DNA of 64,000 nucleotides from Anisakis pegreffii (lineage: Eukaryota > Nematoda > Chromadorea > Rhabditida > Anisakidae): positions 62,001 through 126,000 of the forward strand of contig JAPYMA010000535.1 in NCBI GenBank assembly GCA_035041965.1, written 5' to 3'. Shown here piece by piece: positions 1 to 13,323 of this stretch; the stretch's first letter is position 1; each line of letters opens with the position of its first letter. The notes beneath the pieces were generated by a model. It saw only the letters and a program-made list of their open reading frames with translations. It did not search any database and was not told the origin of the DNA. The position numbers were made by a program, and so were the translations under genes.

Positions 1-2440
1 GCAAATTGTCTATTGTTAGGCTCAGCTCAAATATCGAATGAGCGATGGCATTTTTGGAAGTGACGATATTTTATTATTCGGGACATTCGGAATAATAATT
101 TCAAATTTCTTTTCATTTTTTCACCCTATGTGACAGTATATTGATGGGTTTGTTTGTATAAGTGTGTGTGTGTGTGCGTGTGTGCATTACCATTAAACTC
201 TGAGAAGTGCCCTTCAACTTACCTGAATGAAATCAGCGGTCTTTCACCTCGAATGTATTCATTCAGTTTTTGTTTGAAGTTAAACATTTGTCTCTTGTTG
301 ACAACATTTGTGCTCGATTCGTTTCTATGCATTATTCGTTCAATTTACTTCTCATTCTCACTTTGGTCTGCTGCTATTCCACAAAAAAAAACGTGTCTTT
401 AGAAGCAGATTTGTTGCAGTTCCATGGCTACAATCATAAATTTCATTGGTGAATTCTCGCATGATATTGTCGTTACTTTCAAGGGCAGTCATCCGCTGAA
501 TTGCTCTGAAAGTTTTCGTGTTGGGAAATTAGTGCCATTCCGTTCGATTAGTGCGCGCAGAAGTTTGGGAATGTGACTGATTATTTCCGATCGATATGAG
601 CGAAGTGAATCATTTTTGTGAATGCGAATTCGAATGATTGCGGTGAAATTGGAAACGTCATTTCGAAAGAAAAACGCTTTTCGTTCTCTGTTCGTTGTAT
701 TATGAAATTTCATAACCTGTTCGGGTATGAGTAATCATTTACGTACATATATATGTGTCATTAGAAGTGGCGTAGCCAGGCTTTCGTCCTGGCGAGGAGG
801 GCGTTATATGGTCTGATCCAGAAAAATTGCTGAATTAAGCGGATTTCTCTTTTTTTCCCCACTTCCCTTTCGCTTCCACTCTCTTTTCCTCCCCTTGCAC
901 GCCCCTCCCTCCTCAAGTGATTAGTTGTGATTATCAATAAACTTATCATATTTTCATTTCTTAAATTCATTAAACAATTATCACAGCACTTCGCAGTCCA
1001 TCTCTCCTTATAGATTAGTTCTTTTCATCTGAACAAAAGATTTCATTTCGAAGTGAGTTAGAAAACGTCCACAGTTGCAACACTTGTAAATATATCACTC
1101 CATTTTCTTGAGACAGCAGCCTCAAATCCATGTCTCTTCGTCAATCGCATTTCTATTCACTGTAGCTATTGTTGCCCGAATGAACTGGGACTTGAGAACC
1201 CTCGAGCAGAATTAATCGGACATTTAAAAAAGTGGCTCTCTCTATTGATGCCCTCCATCGAAATATTCAATGACAGATGGATACGCGCAGAGAAGCGCAG
1301 ATATCTATTGTATTTCAAATTATACTTATCGTTAGATTCTATGCGCATTTGCGACAAATTTATCGAGTTTCTATGCAAATTCTGCGAATTTCTCTCTCAT
1401 TTTTCTCATTGTCAATATCCCTGAAACATTTGCAAATGCATGAGAAAAGGCTCACAAGGGCAGTAGCGTTGTTATTTGAATGAACTGTTCACATTTCCAA
1501 GCGAAAAAAAACTCGAATAATCCATAGACATTCATTGATATCATTTAAGCGAAAAACCCTCAAGAAAATTTCACTAAAATGACGAAAATTTCTGCTAAAA
1601 GTGCAAAGGTATTGTGCAATAATTGTTGACGTTGAATGTTGTGGTATTATTGTTGTTCACGATAAAGACTGGTTTCTCTGAAAGAATTTATTCATTTAAC
1701 ATAAATCAAATTTGAATATTCGGATTGTTGATCGTTTGCGTGCACCGTTGATGTGTATGGTTGTTTTTTGTTGAATTTATGTGAATTTCACTGTATTTTC
1801 ATTTCTTATTTCGTTTCCAATTTCTTTCAATTATTCGTTTTGGCCGATATTGATTTTATGATGTACCACCAAGCAATCCTAGTGCTATCCTCCTCTCATC
1901 CATCTCCTCAGCCAATTTTCATTCGTCTTTTCAAATTGTTCTCTTCAATTCTATTTTCCAATGACGAAATTCCCACATTTCACTTTTATTCAGTCAGCCA
2001 ACTGAAAGAAAAATTATTACCTCATGGTAATTTCCTCAATTATTTTCCAACATGTTTATGTAAACCTTTGAAAGTTGACGCTGTTTTGTGGGTAAAAAAG
2101 TGTTCCTTTTGAGTGAGTGAGTGTTAGAATGGTGCAATAGTTCTTTTATGAATTTTTGCGATGTTTTCTTGTCTGAATGACAGCTTTGGAGAGTTTTATT
2201 TGTCCGTTATTGAGTACCAGCAAGTACCATCGAGAAAAGATATTCATTTTTTGTTTGTTTGCGATTTCATCTTATTGATACTGACATATTTCATCGAGTT
2301 TGATGGACTTAAAAGTAATACCATTCGAAATTAAAGCAGAACTCGTGTTGAACGTTTTGTTTTCTGTTGTTTTTTTTCAAAAGACTTTCACATCGTTAAG
2401 ATTAGTTTCAAATGGAAATTTTCACTAAACGAAACTCAAT
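1..2440. other. 5' flank, no supported gene
   Basis: I see no exon chain here. The stretch holds a (TG)n microsatellite at 162-184 and T-rich, low-complexity DNA. A short open start at about 1580, followed by a GT, reads MTKISAKSAK and could be an upstream first exon of the next gene, but nothing confirms it. The G/T bias of the plus strand matches the transcribed sense strand of the gene that follows. Confidence 0.5.
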
Positions 2441-2445
2441 TTTAG
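2441..2445 (+). promoter_or_regulatory. Putative trans-splice acceptor before the 2467 start
   Basis: The sequence tttag ends 21 bases upstream of the ATG at 2467, after a T-rich run. In nematodes such an orphan acceptor just before a start codon usually marks addition of a spliced leader. It could instead be the acceptor of a cis-spliced 5' UTR exon. Confidence 0.4.
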
Positions 2446-2466
2446 ACTTCTTCATTGTCGTCTGAT

Positions 2467-5454
2467 ATGGATCAGCATCATATTCTTCCAAAAGCTAACG
2501 ATTTGGCCGAGAGCGCCTTTGAGAAGGTCTCCGATACTGCGGCTTCGGGTTGGTTCTGTTCGATTATTTATGCGCGCTATTATTTTTGTTATTTTGTGCA
2601 GATGATATCTTAATGGTGTTAGTGATGTTATCTAGCTACTGAGATGTTGATTTATAGGCTATGATAAAGTGAGTGATATGGTGACAGCTGGCGGTGATGC
2701 CACACGATCAGCATTTGACTCGATCGCAGAAGCAACCAAGAAGGCCGAAGAGAAAGGATTTGCGGCCGCCCAAAATGTTTTTGGTACGGTCGCAGATAGT
2801 GCGAAGAGTGTCGCCGAGAAGGTTTCAACAGGTGTGCACGACACACTGCAACAGGCAGAAGGTATATCGTCAGATACGAGTTCTTGGCTCGCTTCTTCTC
2901 GCTCTTCTGCTGATGCCACTACTGAGCAGTCAACTAATTTACTCGGTGACACTGTTCAGTTGCTTGATGATAAAACAAGCGCCGCTTATGACTCCATCAA
3001 AACTGCATCAAATAACGCTTTTAATACAGTCACTGATCAAACGGCTCATTTATACGGTGACATTGCAAAGGGTGCTGAGGACACGAAACATGACTTCTAC
3101 GATGCGTTCGGTAAGGCTCCCACAAAGGCCGAGGGATTGATTGAGAAAGGAGTGGGGGAACTGAGTGGATTTGCTGGAGGGGTGAAGCAGAAGGCAGATG
3201 AGGCGGCTGAATTGCTCAAGGAAGGTGCTGATAAGGTTTATGAGGCTGGTAAAGAGGCAGTGCATGTGGTGGATGATAAACGCCATGATGTGACTGATAA
3301 GGCCTATGAGGTTGGACATAAGCTGGAAGAGAAGGGTGGTGATATGATTGGAGCAGTGGAACGACGAGTTGAGGACGAATACGACCGTCTAACGGATGCC
3401 GTACAAACTCAGTACGACGCAAGCAAAAATGTTTTCGGAGACCGAATGGAGGGAGTTGAGAACGTAGCGCATTCTCTTTACGAAAAATCATCGGATGCAG
3501 TGAGAGGTGGTGCTCAGGCGGTTGGTGGAATGCTGGAAACTGGCTACGAGAAAATCAAGTCTGAAGATGACGACGCATTCAAGAAGGCATCCGGCGGAGA
3601 ACATCCAGCAGATTTGTTCGATGCGGCCTACGATACCGTCAAGGATACAACGCATTCAATCGGCGCCACTGCACAAAAGACTGTCGAAAATGCCATGCAA
3701 GCAGCAATGGGAGAAGGGCACACACCGTTCCAGTCTAAAGCATCATCACATCAAGATGACCATTCAATGGATATGTTTGATCCACTCAAGAAAACCACCA
3801 CCCAACCGCAATCGGATCAAGCCAAGATCCAAGTTCCGCATGAAGGTTCTTATTCTCATTTCATCTATCTTCATAACTAAATGTCTCTATCATCTGCCTA
3901 TCTGTTTCATCTTTTGCTTGTAATCGCGAATCGCTCAAATGCATAACTGATCACTCAAATACGATTTTGAGTCCCGCAGAATCGCTTCTTCTTTCTTGAA
4001 TTCATCTCAATTCTTTCCCATTCGGCTAATAACTTTTCGCTGTTTAAGTCCATTTTGTTTCTCGTTCGCTTCGCACATTTCTTTTCATTTCATTGCTTTT
4101 TTTCATTTTTATCCATATCTTCCTTCGTGTAAGTAATTGGAAGAAGGCATTTTTCATCACCTCATCATCCGTTTTCTTAACGAATACTATCGATGAACAT
4201 TTCCTCAGATAAGATTCAACTGCAAACAGGTGGTGTATTCGGGCGTGGAGCATCACCCGATGAGCAAACGTTCGATAGAAAAGGTCCACTCACAATTCCG
4301 GTAAATAAAACTCGAATGATTTGTTTCGTTTGAAATCTTTATAATTAATTAAACAATATGAACTAGATTACCATTGGAGAATATCAAAAATTCATCAACC
4401 ATCAACTGTCAATAATATATTTTTTAAAATTCATTTGTCGATAAGAAACTTATCAAGCGAAAAAAATTATTTTTAGAGTGCACCTCAACCGAAACAGGAT
4501 GATTCATTCGTGTATTTGGATGACGAACAGAAAGATGAGTAAGTTTTGAAGTTGAATCATCTATCATCATTACACTAAATTGAAACATTTTCCAGAATTG
4601 TTTTCAGAGCGATTCTCTATCGAGAATTTCGAATTCCACAGAAGTTGTAAACATTCAAATTTGTTTGTTTGCATCAAATGAGTGACGATTTTGGGGGCAT
4701 TAACTGTAAAATTTTTCAAAATCTTCATGTATTGGCTTTAGGATGGGCAAAATTTGATGCGTGTAATTTGTATTGTAAAAATCGAATGAAATGTTTCGAA
4801 AGTGAAAGGAATATCTTAAACAAACGTTTATAATTCAGCGAAAGATTCGGTGGCATAGCGCCTCGACCGCCAACCCCACCAAAAGAACTCGATGATGAGG
4901 ATGTGAAACCAACAACGATCGATGTGGGACCACGACCTCCATACAAAAGTATGTCATCTGCAGTCGTTTATTTGGCGATCCATCTTTCATTCCGTTTCAA
5001 AATAGCCATCCTCATAAAACAGTTATTGTCCTGGAGCCCGTATCGTTATATTGAGTGAACATGAAGTTCAAAATGAGAACTGGAACCTCCGATTTGCTTG
5101 TTGTATTCGTTTGTTGAACGATAATTATGTGAATAGCGATAGCCAATTTTGTAGTCACCTAAAACATCAGATGTTAATGATTACGTCGAGTAGCGAATGA
5201 AATTATCATAGCGCTTACTTTTGGTTTTTTGAATATCGAATAGCTTTGTCAAATGAATTCTTTACGTGTCTCCTTCTGAAGGAATTCTCTGTTTTTCATT
5301 CTCTAAGGCAATCTTTGAATAATTGATAATATGAATAATGATTGATAATATGAAATAATGATTGCAGCATCGATTGCATCCGACCGTCCACGATCAATAC
5401 TCAAACACGTAGGACAGGGACCGTGGTTCGATTTCAAGACGATCGATCCTAAAT
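2467..5454 (+). CDS. Large Ala/Asp/Lys-rich helical protein, six exons, 3' end uncertain
   Basis: Exons: 2467-2548, 2658-3845, 4209-4300, 4477-4538, 4839-4948 and 5368-5454. All have GT-AG borders and keep one frame for 540 codons, leaving in phase 1. The 1.2-kb second exon encodes about 400 residues made almost wholly of Ala, Asp, Glu, Lys, Ser and Thr. It has repeated amphipathic segments such as KEGADKVYEAGKEAV, recalling LEA or apolipoprotein helices. The C-terminal third is Pro-rich (PRPPTPPKELDDED) and ends GPWFDFKTIDPK. No signal peptide or membrane segment is seen. I do not recognise it with certainty. The acidic, proline-containing tail and phase-1 exit would suit the long N-terminal region of a nematode reticulon, but no reticulon-homology domain was found downstream. 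Alternatively exon 6 reads through to a stop at 5490-5492, giving 552 residues. Confidence 0.75.
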
Positions 5455-5492
5455 GTTGGTTTTATCATTACGATTTTGTGGATTGGGTTTAA

Positions 5493-8400
5493 TTCATTGA
5501 TATTTTTTGGGGCGGGGAGGGGGTTGTTCAGAGATATACTGGCAGTTTTAGGTATCACATATTTCGAGGGAATTCGTTAATATGGGCACTGAAACATTTG
5601 ATAAATAGTTGAAGCTATTCGAGTTCCTGACCAGTCCTGTGTCAAGATTTTGAAACATTGCTGTATTCACACATTTATATTGATAATTCGCATAATCTGA
5701 ATGAAATGTGGGATTTGTCAGCTTAACAAACAATGAATTGTGCTGAATGCATTCAAGTGGAAAGTCTAGTCATTGAAAATCCCCAAAATTTTTGTGCTAG
5801 AAATTCATTCAAAATCATCGTACTTGAAGAGTACTTTCATTGTTTATTTGTCAATTTTTCAAACATTTCAAAATTTTTCTCATTATTTATCATTGATTGT
5901 TTTTATTATTTTATTCAACGTCAATGTTGTATTCAAACACGAAAGTACAACTCAGCTGGTTCACTTAAAGTGAATGCATTCTGAATGTTAACTCGCTTTT
6001 ACCATCAAAAACCTTCAAAATGTATTGGTATATGAAGTTTTTCGATAGTGTTTGAAGATGAGAATTTGTGACGAAATATGAAATATTATGATGTTTAGGA
6101 AATGGTTTGAAGATGAAATGATTATGGGGTGTTATTAGCAAATACTTGAAGAAGGTATTATAAGAATCAGTATAATCATATCGAAGTATTGACGAGTCAA
6201 AGTATAACTTGAGAACGTTCTTACTTTCGTTAATATCATCAATTACACTCAGTCGTTCAGTCTCATCAAAAACAAATTTCCATCGAAATGCAGCATTCGT
6301 TATTGTTGTCAGCACACCATTGACAGCCGTTCACTTATAATAAAATACTCGCTATCGTCTGTTCCTTGTGTGTTATATCAGTTGCGATAATGATGGTTTA
6401 GTTTAATGGTGCATTTAAGTCGGAGATAATCATCATAGATTGAAGTCATCGAGCCATGTAGCCTTCTTTGTTGTTTGAATTCCTTCAGATGTGTAGCTAT
6501 TTGGCTGTTTTCCTTATCCAGATTCTATTCGATTCGATCGTGTGTGTTAGCTGTTCGAATAAGAATTACGAATACGATATGAAGTTCAGTAAATAGAAGA
6601 CTTTAGTGCCGTAAAATCATAAATTCAGTTTCGATGAGCCGTAAATAAAAAAATTTCACTGAAATGAAATGATCAAACTCCTGTGATTGAGAGTTATTCA
6701 AATTCACATGTTGATAATATTTTCTTTGCCTATTGTTAGTGCAGCAGAAATAACTTGTAGTATCGATTAATATAATGTTTGTCTGATAGTACAGTATAAT
6801 ATCTTCATATATCTCTAATCAGTGATTTTGAATCATTCCTTCAAATGAAACGAAATAAAACAAAACTGAAACTGCATAATCAATGGGTTACATATCCTCT
6901 CTTATCCAAACGAAGCCGTGAACTAAAGCCCTCTTCCCTCCAACAACAAGCCTTTATCCTCATCATTCGTAACACACTTAACAGATTTGCCTTCTATCCC
7001 CTCCCCTATTCCCTGTCCGATTGGAGTTATCCTCGTTACATGTATCGTTCAACCAACTAACTAGACATTTCAATTCAATATGTTTGTGCCTGTTATGTCA
7101 CATGATCTGATTGCTATTACCACCCAGCCTATGTGTGCAAATTCGAACCACAAACAACACCCAATTTAACGAATTACTTCTGCCACAAATAGTTGTGTTG
7201 ACAAATAAAACTGGTCTGGCTCCGTATGATATTCTTTTCTTGTCTTTATATTTCTTCTATGACACGCTGTTTTCAAACTCTGGACATCAAGGCAAACTGC
7301 GTATAATTTATTGAGAAAGAAATCTTCTATAGCATTTCAGTTTTCATTTTTGAATATTTTATGAGTTGTTAATATTGCAAAAATTTAGTGAGAAATCTTC
7401 ACAATGATTGCCCAGTGAATGTGGTGGATGTTATTTGTTAGTATTGAAATTTTATTACTAAGTTCTCAAGAATCTCAGTTTTTGACAACATAAATAAATG
7501 TTTGACATTTGACACATCTGTTCAGACATTCCACGTTCGATAATTGAAAGTTTATTGTTCCGATTAAACTGAGAATATGGAATTTAATGATGCATTGATA
7601 TACCATTCCATTTGTACGTTCGTAGATTTACAGTTAGTATTGAAACCACATTAAATAATCTTTGAAGACATTAAATAGTTAACATCCTCATAAAGATGAT
7701 CATCTGTCAATTCGTTGATTAACACCGGTCGTTTGTGATCACTCTAAATTAACCCTTAAAAAATGATCTATCTTAACTCTTAAAAACAGCTCTCGATCTA
7801 TCTCGCCACCCCTTTTATCAATGTAATGCATTGAATTTATCAAATGTTGTTATGGCTGTGCTATTCATGCAGCTGTTGAATTGCTGTCGTTATGTGAGTG
7901 TGTGTTTTATGTTGCTGTATTTATTGTATCAATTTCATTGTTGGTATGCGGTTGACTGGTGGAACTTGATGGTTTTGAGTGTGGATTCAAAGTCGAAGGG
8001 TAGAGGAGAAGTGCGGATTGTGATGATAAATTGAGGTAGTGAACTGGTTTTGGACTCGATGGAAGAACGATTTCTTTGAAAACTCGTCGAAAGTTTATTG
8101 AGTTTTGAGGTGTATTGCGTTGTTTGAAGAACAAAAAATTGGATGTAGAAGCATTGACGAAATTGAATTTATGGTGTTTTGATTATTCTTGTTATTGTTG
8201 ACTTCGAATAGGCGTTTTCAATGGTGATTCATTGGAATCACTTGTGCGATCACTCATCGATACAATCGATTCATGTTAACTTCAGCTCTAAACTTCGAGC
8301 TATTTCGTAACCGACATTTTGCACTTTCCTTTCGAAAATTTCACTTCACTCTTTCGAAATAATTGATTTTAAATGGGAGCTTTGAGTAGTCATTCCATGG

Positions 8401-8604
8401 AAATCACTCGATTTGTTTTATTTTACGTAAGTCTGGCTGCCTCACTAGTAGCTTCCTTCGAGCAACAAATTTCACTTGGAATAAATCCCTCTGTATCCTC
8501 CAATATGGCTCAATTGCTATTCATATGACTCATTTTATGTGTTCGTTTTCTCATATTTTGCTCCTGAAAACTCTGACGTTACCTTGCACATACATAATGT
8601 CGTT
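5493..8604. other. Probable intron or intergenic DNA
   Basis: No convincing exon. Plus-strand G/T bias continues, as expected inside a plus-strand transcript. A short direct duplication of a gattgataatatgaa-type unit lies just before it, at about 5320-5365, next to the exon-6 acceptor. An in-frame start at about 8371 ending in FVLFY before gtaagt is a weak exon candidate. Confidence 0.4.
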
Positions 8605-8624
8605 CAGCTGTAATTTCTCCAAAA

Positions 8625-8658
8625 ATGAGCAGTCAAATGTTTGGAGTTAGCAAAAAAG
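8625..8658 (+). CDS. Candidate alternative first exon (MSSQMFGVSKK)
   Basis: An ATG at 8625 opens 11 codons plus one base, then a strong donor G|GTGAGG. A T-rich acceptor-like gttcag ends 16 bases upstream of the ATG, so the RNA could be trans-spliced here. The exon leaves in phase 1, the same as the exon ending at 5454 and the one ending at 13510. That is what alternative first exons joining one common exon would show. Very short coding exons like this occur by chance, so the evidence is the combination of acceptor, start, donor and phase, not the peptide. Confidence 0.3.
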
Positions 8659-9139
8659 GTGAGGTCGTAATAATGAGTTACACGATGTAATGTTTTTGCT
8701 TTAGAGAAGGAAGGGTAGTAATTAACGTAACGCATTCATTACTTCAATGACTCTGAGTAATGAGGGGTTTTAGGAAAGTCTGTGATGATCACAGAAAACG
8801 TTGAATTGAATGTGTGTTGAATTGAACGTGAAAATTGGATTTTACATGCGATCGGGTGAGTTATTGGTGATGGTGATCGAACAAGTGATTGGTTTTGTCC
8901 GATTATGACTACTGAATCCATTTTCGCATCTCCGAAATTTGTTTCTACCGAACCAAAATGAAAGCGTTCGATTGCAATATGCATTTCCGCGTTTGCAGCC
9001 TCCGTATTTACCGAAAATTGAAAATTGTTAAAATCGAAAATTCACTCACAATCAGATTATATCCACCCAACTCTGACCTAATTTACCATCGCTAGTGTGT
9101 GCATGTGTGAGTAGTGTTCGTCATGGAGAGTGGTCCCCG

Positions 9140-9223
9140 ATGATGAGTAGTTCCTCAAAAGTTTTGCTCTATGATGTGTTGATGGGAGCCTTCACTCTGG
9201 GACGAAGGACGATTAACTCCCTG
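9140..9223 (+). CDS. Weak candidate exon (MMSSSSKVLLYDVLMGAF...)
   Basis: A double ATG opens 28 codons up to a consensus donor CTG|GTGAGT. The frame stays open to about 9340, with a second possible donor near 9273. The peptide is Ser-rich, then amphipathic. It leaves in phase 0, unlike the neighbouring candidate first exons, so it does not fit a simple shared-exon model. It may be a chance ORF. Confidence 0.15.
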
Positions 9224-10090
9224 GTGAGTTCTTCTCCTTCGGTCAGGAAGTTGCTCTCGGACGAGTTAGTATCGGTAAAGCAAAAATGCTTCAGATATGC
9301 AGTTAACATTATTATTATTTTTGCAAAAAAACGCTGTTGATGGGAGTATTAATTTGCCATTCGTTATTATCACTGTTCCGTTTGTTGTACTTTAGTTAGC
9401 ATCCGACCGCCGCATAACGGCAAAAGTCGAATTCGTATGCAGTGGATTGCTGACGAGACAAACTGCTGGATAGATAAAACTTATTTTTTAGTGAAGAGTG
9501 TAAACAGATAGAAGTGAGTGTTGTGTTTTATTACATTTTATTGCTTCCATTGGTTCAGTCAAGAGCAAGATAGCAGCTTCACTGTAGAGCGAGCGTTATT
9601 ATTTTCAGTGCATATTTGTTGCGATGTTAAGAGGTTTTGAGAAGGGTTTGCTTAGGTGCAGCAGCATCAACCACATTATGTTATACATAAGATGAACATA
9701 CTTATTCGTTTGTGTTCACTTGATAGTGCGAAGATTTTGTGTATCCATTCCATATGCACTTAAGTATATCTTCGTTCGTTCTCGATGTGTTTCTGTCGTT
9801 ATATTTGTTCATTTCTTGATCATACGTTAGCTTCTCAAGGTTATGCCAGTCTTTACATCCCATTCAATGTTAGCAATTTTCTACTCATCCCGTTCAATCC
9901 ACATTACTTTGCCATAAATTTCGATTGTTTCGTTGTTCCTTTAGTTATGTTTTCATTAATGGATTATATGAAAGGTATAATTTTGATGTGTTGCATCTTA
10001 TCTTCGAGTTTGAGTTGTTTAGGCGTTGGGGAGTGTAGGAAAATTGTTAGAATTCCAGTTGATTCCTGTTGCATTCTTTCAGGTGCTTGA

Positions 10091-10166
10091 AACAGTTCGG
10101 ATCTATAGTTTGGATCTCTTGATGTAGAATTGGATCTATTGATTGGATCTAAACAGTTCGGATCTA
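10091..10166 (+). repeat. GGATCT cluster with a repeated 15-mer
   Basis: Five copies of GGATCT occur within about 67 bases. The 15-mer aacagttcggatcta is present at 10091-10105 and again at 10152-10166. This may be a small degenerate tandem array or a local duplication. No coding frame uses it. Confidence 0.5.
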
Positions 10167-13100
10167 GAGTTGATGAAGAATTTTTTGCTATGTGGAAATT
10201 TTGGTTGATTCGTTTATTTTGAAGCTGATTTTGAGCGTTCAGCAGAGCATTTTTTGAAGTGCTTGTGTCAAAGCTTTAAGATGGAATGGATGTATCTTCT
10301 CGAAACGTTGAGTGTTTGAGTGCACACAACAACAGTCTCGTGCTGTGCACTACTTCAAGTGGCATTGGTTCGGCGGTTGGTGCAGTGAAGAGCTAACGTC
10401 AGATGAAGTCGTATAAAAGTTGTTTTTCGTTGGAAAATAAGTAGTCTTAAGGAAGAATGTATTGTAGAGTATCAGAACACATCACATTCATGATTTTTAT
10501 TTTATTCATCGCGAATCAATAGTATTCATACTGCATCCATTCAAGCTTCATTCATTTCCTCACAATCTTTATGCTCCCATCGATTTTCCTCTCGACAATG
10601 AATTTGTAACTACCTATTCATTCGTCTTCGCTGTCTTGCATTCAGTATTCCATTCCTTCTGATACTCTTCTCTACGCACACAATACTGATACTGTGTGTG
10701 GTACCACTGGATAGTCTCAGTCATTTCGTCATTGGTTTCTTCTCGACGTATCGATCGTCGTTGTGTAATGAAATGTTCTTCGGATGTCACTCAAACTCGG
10801 TTTTTCTCTTGATTGCTGCTTGCTCGTTCGTTTTTTCGAGTTGAACGCATTTTTACACTCATCGATTTTGCATCCTAATCGGAAATCGAAAAAAAAGCGT
10901 TCTGATATCAGTCAGCACGAATGATGAGTGACAGTGCAGCCTACCCAACCAACAATTGATGTGTGCTTATATAAAAATACGGAATTTAATTTCGGGAATC
11001 ATTGGCGTTGACATTAGGACGGTCGTCGCTGTTACTGATGTGCAATTGACTGTTATTGCAGCAGCAGCAGCAGAACTGCTTCAGTTCAATTCAAATGTGC
11101 TATGCTATTACCAGCTGGGGTTGTGTAGAGTGATAGGTTGTTGGATTCGAACAGACGACGAACTGGGTGGTTGACGCGGAGGAGGGCAGGCATGGAAACA
11201 TTAGGCAGACGACTGTCGATATAGTGCATGATCTTAAGGCTTGAGAATGTAAGCGTTTTGCACCGGGTTGGTTGGGTTGAGATATGAGTTGATGGATTTG
11301 TTGTGGATAGGGTGTGACTTAGCTATGCAGTCCGCTTAGCTGGTGGTAGCTGGTTGTTCATGTGACACAGCCAAACGGACGAACATAGCCAAACGAAACT
11401 GCACTCGTCGTCTATACTGGATTGAATCATGCATTCGCTTATCGATCTTTCCATGCTTCCTACTCGCTCTCAGTGACAAAGGTGGAAGGGTCGGTCGGTC
11501 GATAGACAGGCTTGTAGACAGACGGGCCGATGGGATGAGATGCTTGCTTATTTGTTTGTTGTCTTTGTTTATCTTCAGTTGTTTGTTCTGAGTCGGTGAG
11601 GCCTTGAATATAATCTATTCGTTAATCCAAATCTGAGTTCACAAAGCAGCAATTGGGTGTGTATTTGGGTTTGATTATTCGAACATTTTCTTGTCATTTT
11701 TGATCCAGAAACGTTCGCTGTATCGTTGTCACCCACTTAAATGTGAATAGACAGTCAATCGCCATTAATTTCTGGTTCAGATGTGTAAATGCTTGAATGT
11801 AGTATTTTTAGACTAACCTCCGTATGTGTCAAGAGCAGGTTCTTTCTTCGTATTCTTGAATAGATACGTATAAGGAAGCCGGAGTTGACCGAATTTCACT
11901 TGCAATATGCCTTCATTTCTAAGAATTTGCGTGTTTTGCATGCCTAAATTGTTGCAGAGAATCAGAATGCATAAGCAGCACAACGCCGAGAGACTTCTGC
12001 GAATCTGATGCGTTTCTAGAAATCAGTCCACACCAAAAAAATACGATGCATAATATGGAAGCAGTTGGCCAGACCGAAAATTCGCAATGAATTTCGATAC
12101 TGCATACTGACATATAGCTATCCGGCTATGTTAGTTAGATATGTGCCTATGTGGCTTGCAAGCAAGAAATAAGTTTAAAGTGGAAGTTGTGTAAGTGAAG
12201 TTGGTATGGTGGATATACGGCGCTTTATGGTACTGCTGAAGTAACGAAATAACTAGCTACACCTGCAGATGTATGTGGATGTAGCTGTGTGTGTATGTGC
12301 AACTGATCGTGTGTAGCACCTCTATTGTTAAGTTTAAAATGCTACTTTAAATAACGATTACATCCGATGCGCATCGACAAACTGTGTGTAAAGTGTGCAC
12401 TATTGAGCCTCTTTCCGCTAACGTTTCCACATAATTTGATTTTTTACTATTCAGCACGTTTGCATTGAAAGGTACGATTCGATGTGTGCCCATAGATTAT
12501 TTTTCATTATTTATTTTCGTTCGAAAATATTGCTCATTATCAGTTATACTGACATTGTGTTCGGAAACATTGAGCTCTTTTTTCAAGTGTTGAAGCTGAA
12601 AATGTCACCACATATTGCCGATAGCACAAGTTTTTCTCATATTTTCATCGCAGTCTCACTGTGAATACATAAATACCGTTGAAGAGATTAAGATCCAGTG
12701 AGCGCGATTTAAAATTCCGAAAATTTTCTAATCCGCTACCCAGCGGAATCTTTGGAATCCTACGATTGATAGTAAATGATAATCAAATCACAGCTGTCGA
12801 CCATTAGATACAGGTTGATTATTGCAGAATTTGTGCCTACCTATAAATCTTTTTCTATACTTCGTACCATTTAAATGAATGGATTATCACAGCTCATTAA
12901 TTGCATTGACATTGTGTTATAGTTTTTTGGGTTATGAATGTGTATCTATCGTGTTTTGTGGGTAAATTTGTATTTTGTGATCGCGTTTGTGTTTATCTTA
13001 TCAACGCAATTGATCATTATTAGTATGATGATAATAATAGCGCTGTGTTGTAACTCATTAATGAGTGTTGATCGATGGATTGATTGATTCTTTATCGATA

Positions 13101-13323
13101 TGATCATAACGATATGAACGTTCCTTGTAATCGTTTAGTTTGATTGCTCGATCAGTCGACAATTATTTACTGTAATTAAGTTTAATTAAGGTGAATTGAG
13201 TGTTCCTCTGTACTCAATCAATTCATCCAACGTTATATTATCGAGAAAATACCAGAGAGTATCATTTGTGTTGAATCGAACGAATTATTTGCTTTGAAAA
13301 AAAAAAGACGAAAAGAAGCGAAG

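Larger units (their letters stand above)
8659..13323. other. Long non-coding stretch between candidate exons
   Basis: Apart from the weak exon at 9140 and the GGATCT cluster I see nothing supported. Sequence is G/T-rich on the plus strand, with scattered short TG runs (for example near 12285) and an AGC run near 11060. It reads best as intron or intergenic DNA of a plus-strand transcription unit. Confidence 0.45.

Noticed and set aside
1753..2112. A 119-codon plus-strand frame upstream of the first gene
   Set aside because: Composition is dominated by Phe, Leu, Ser and Tyr, as expected of T-rich non-coding DNA. It has no splice context and no recognisable domain.
5530..5560. EIYWQF translation near 5540, examined as the start of a reticulon domain (typically LIYWRD)
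   Set aside because: The frame stops at once and no following helices are present, so the resemblance is chance.
9785..10090. A 101-codon plus-strand frame
   Set aside because: Phe/Cys/Ile-rich translation of a T-rich region without exon borders or family resemblance.
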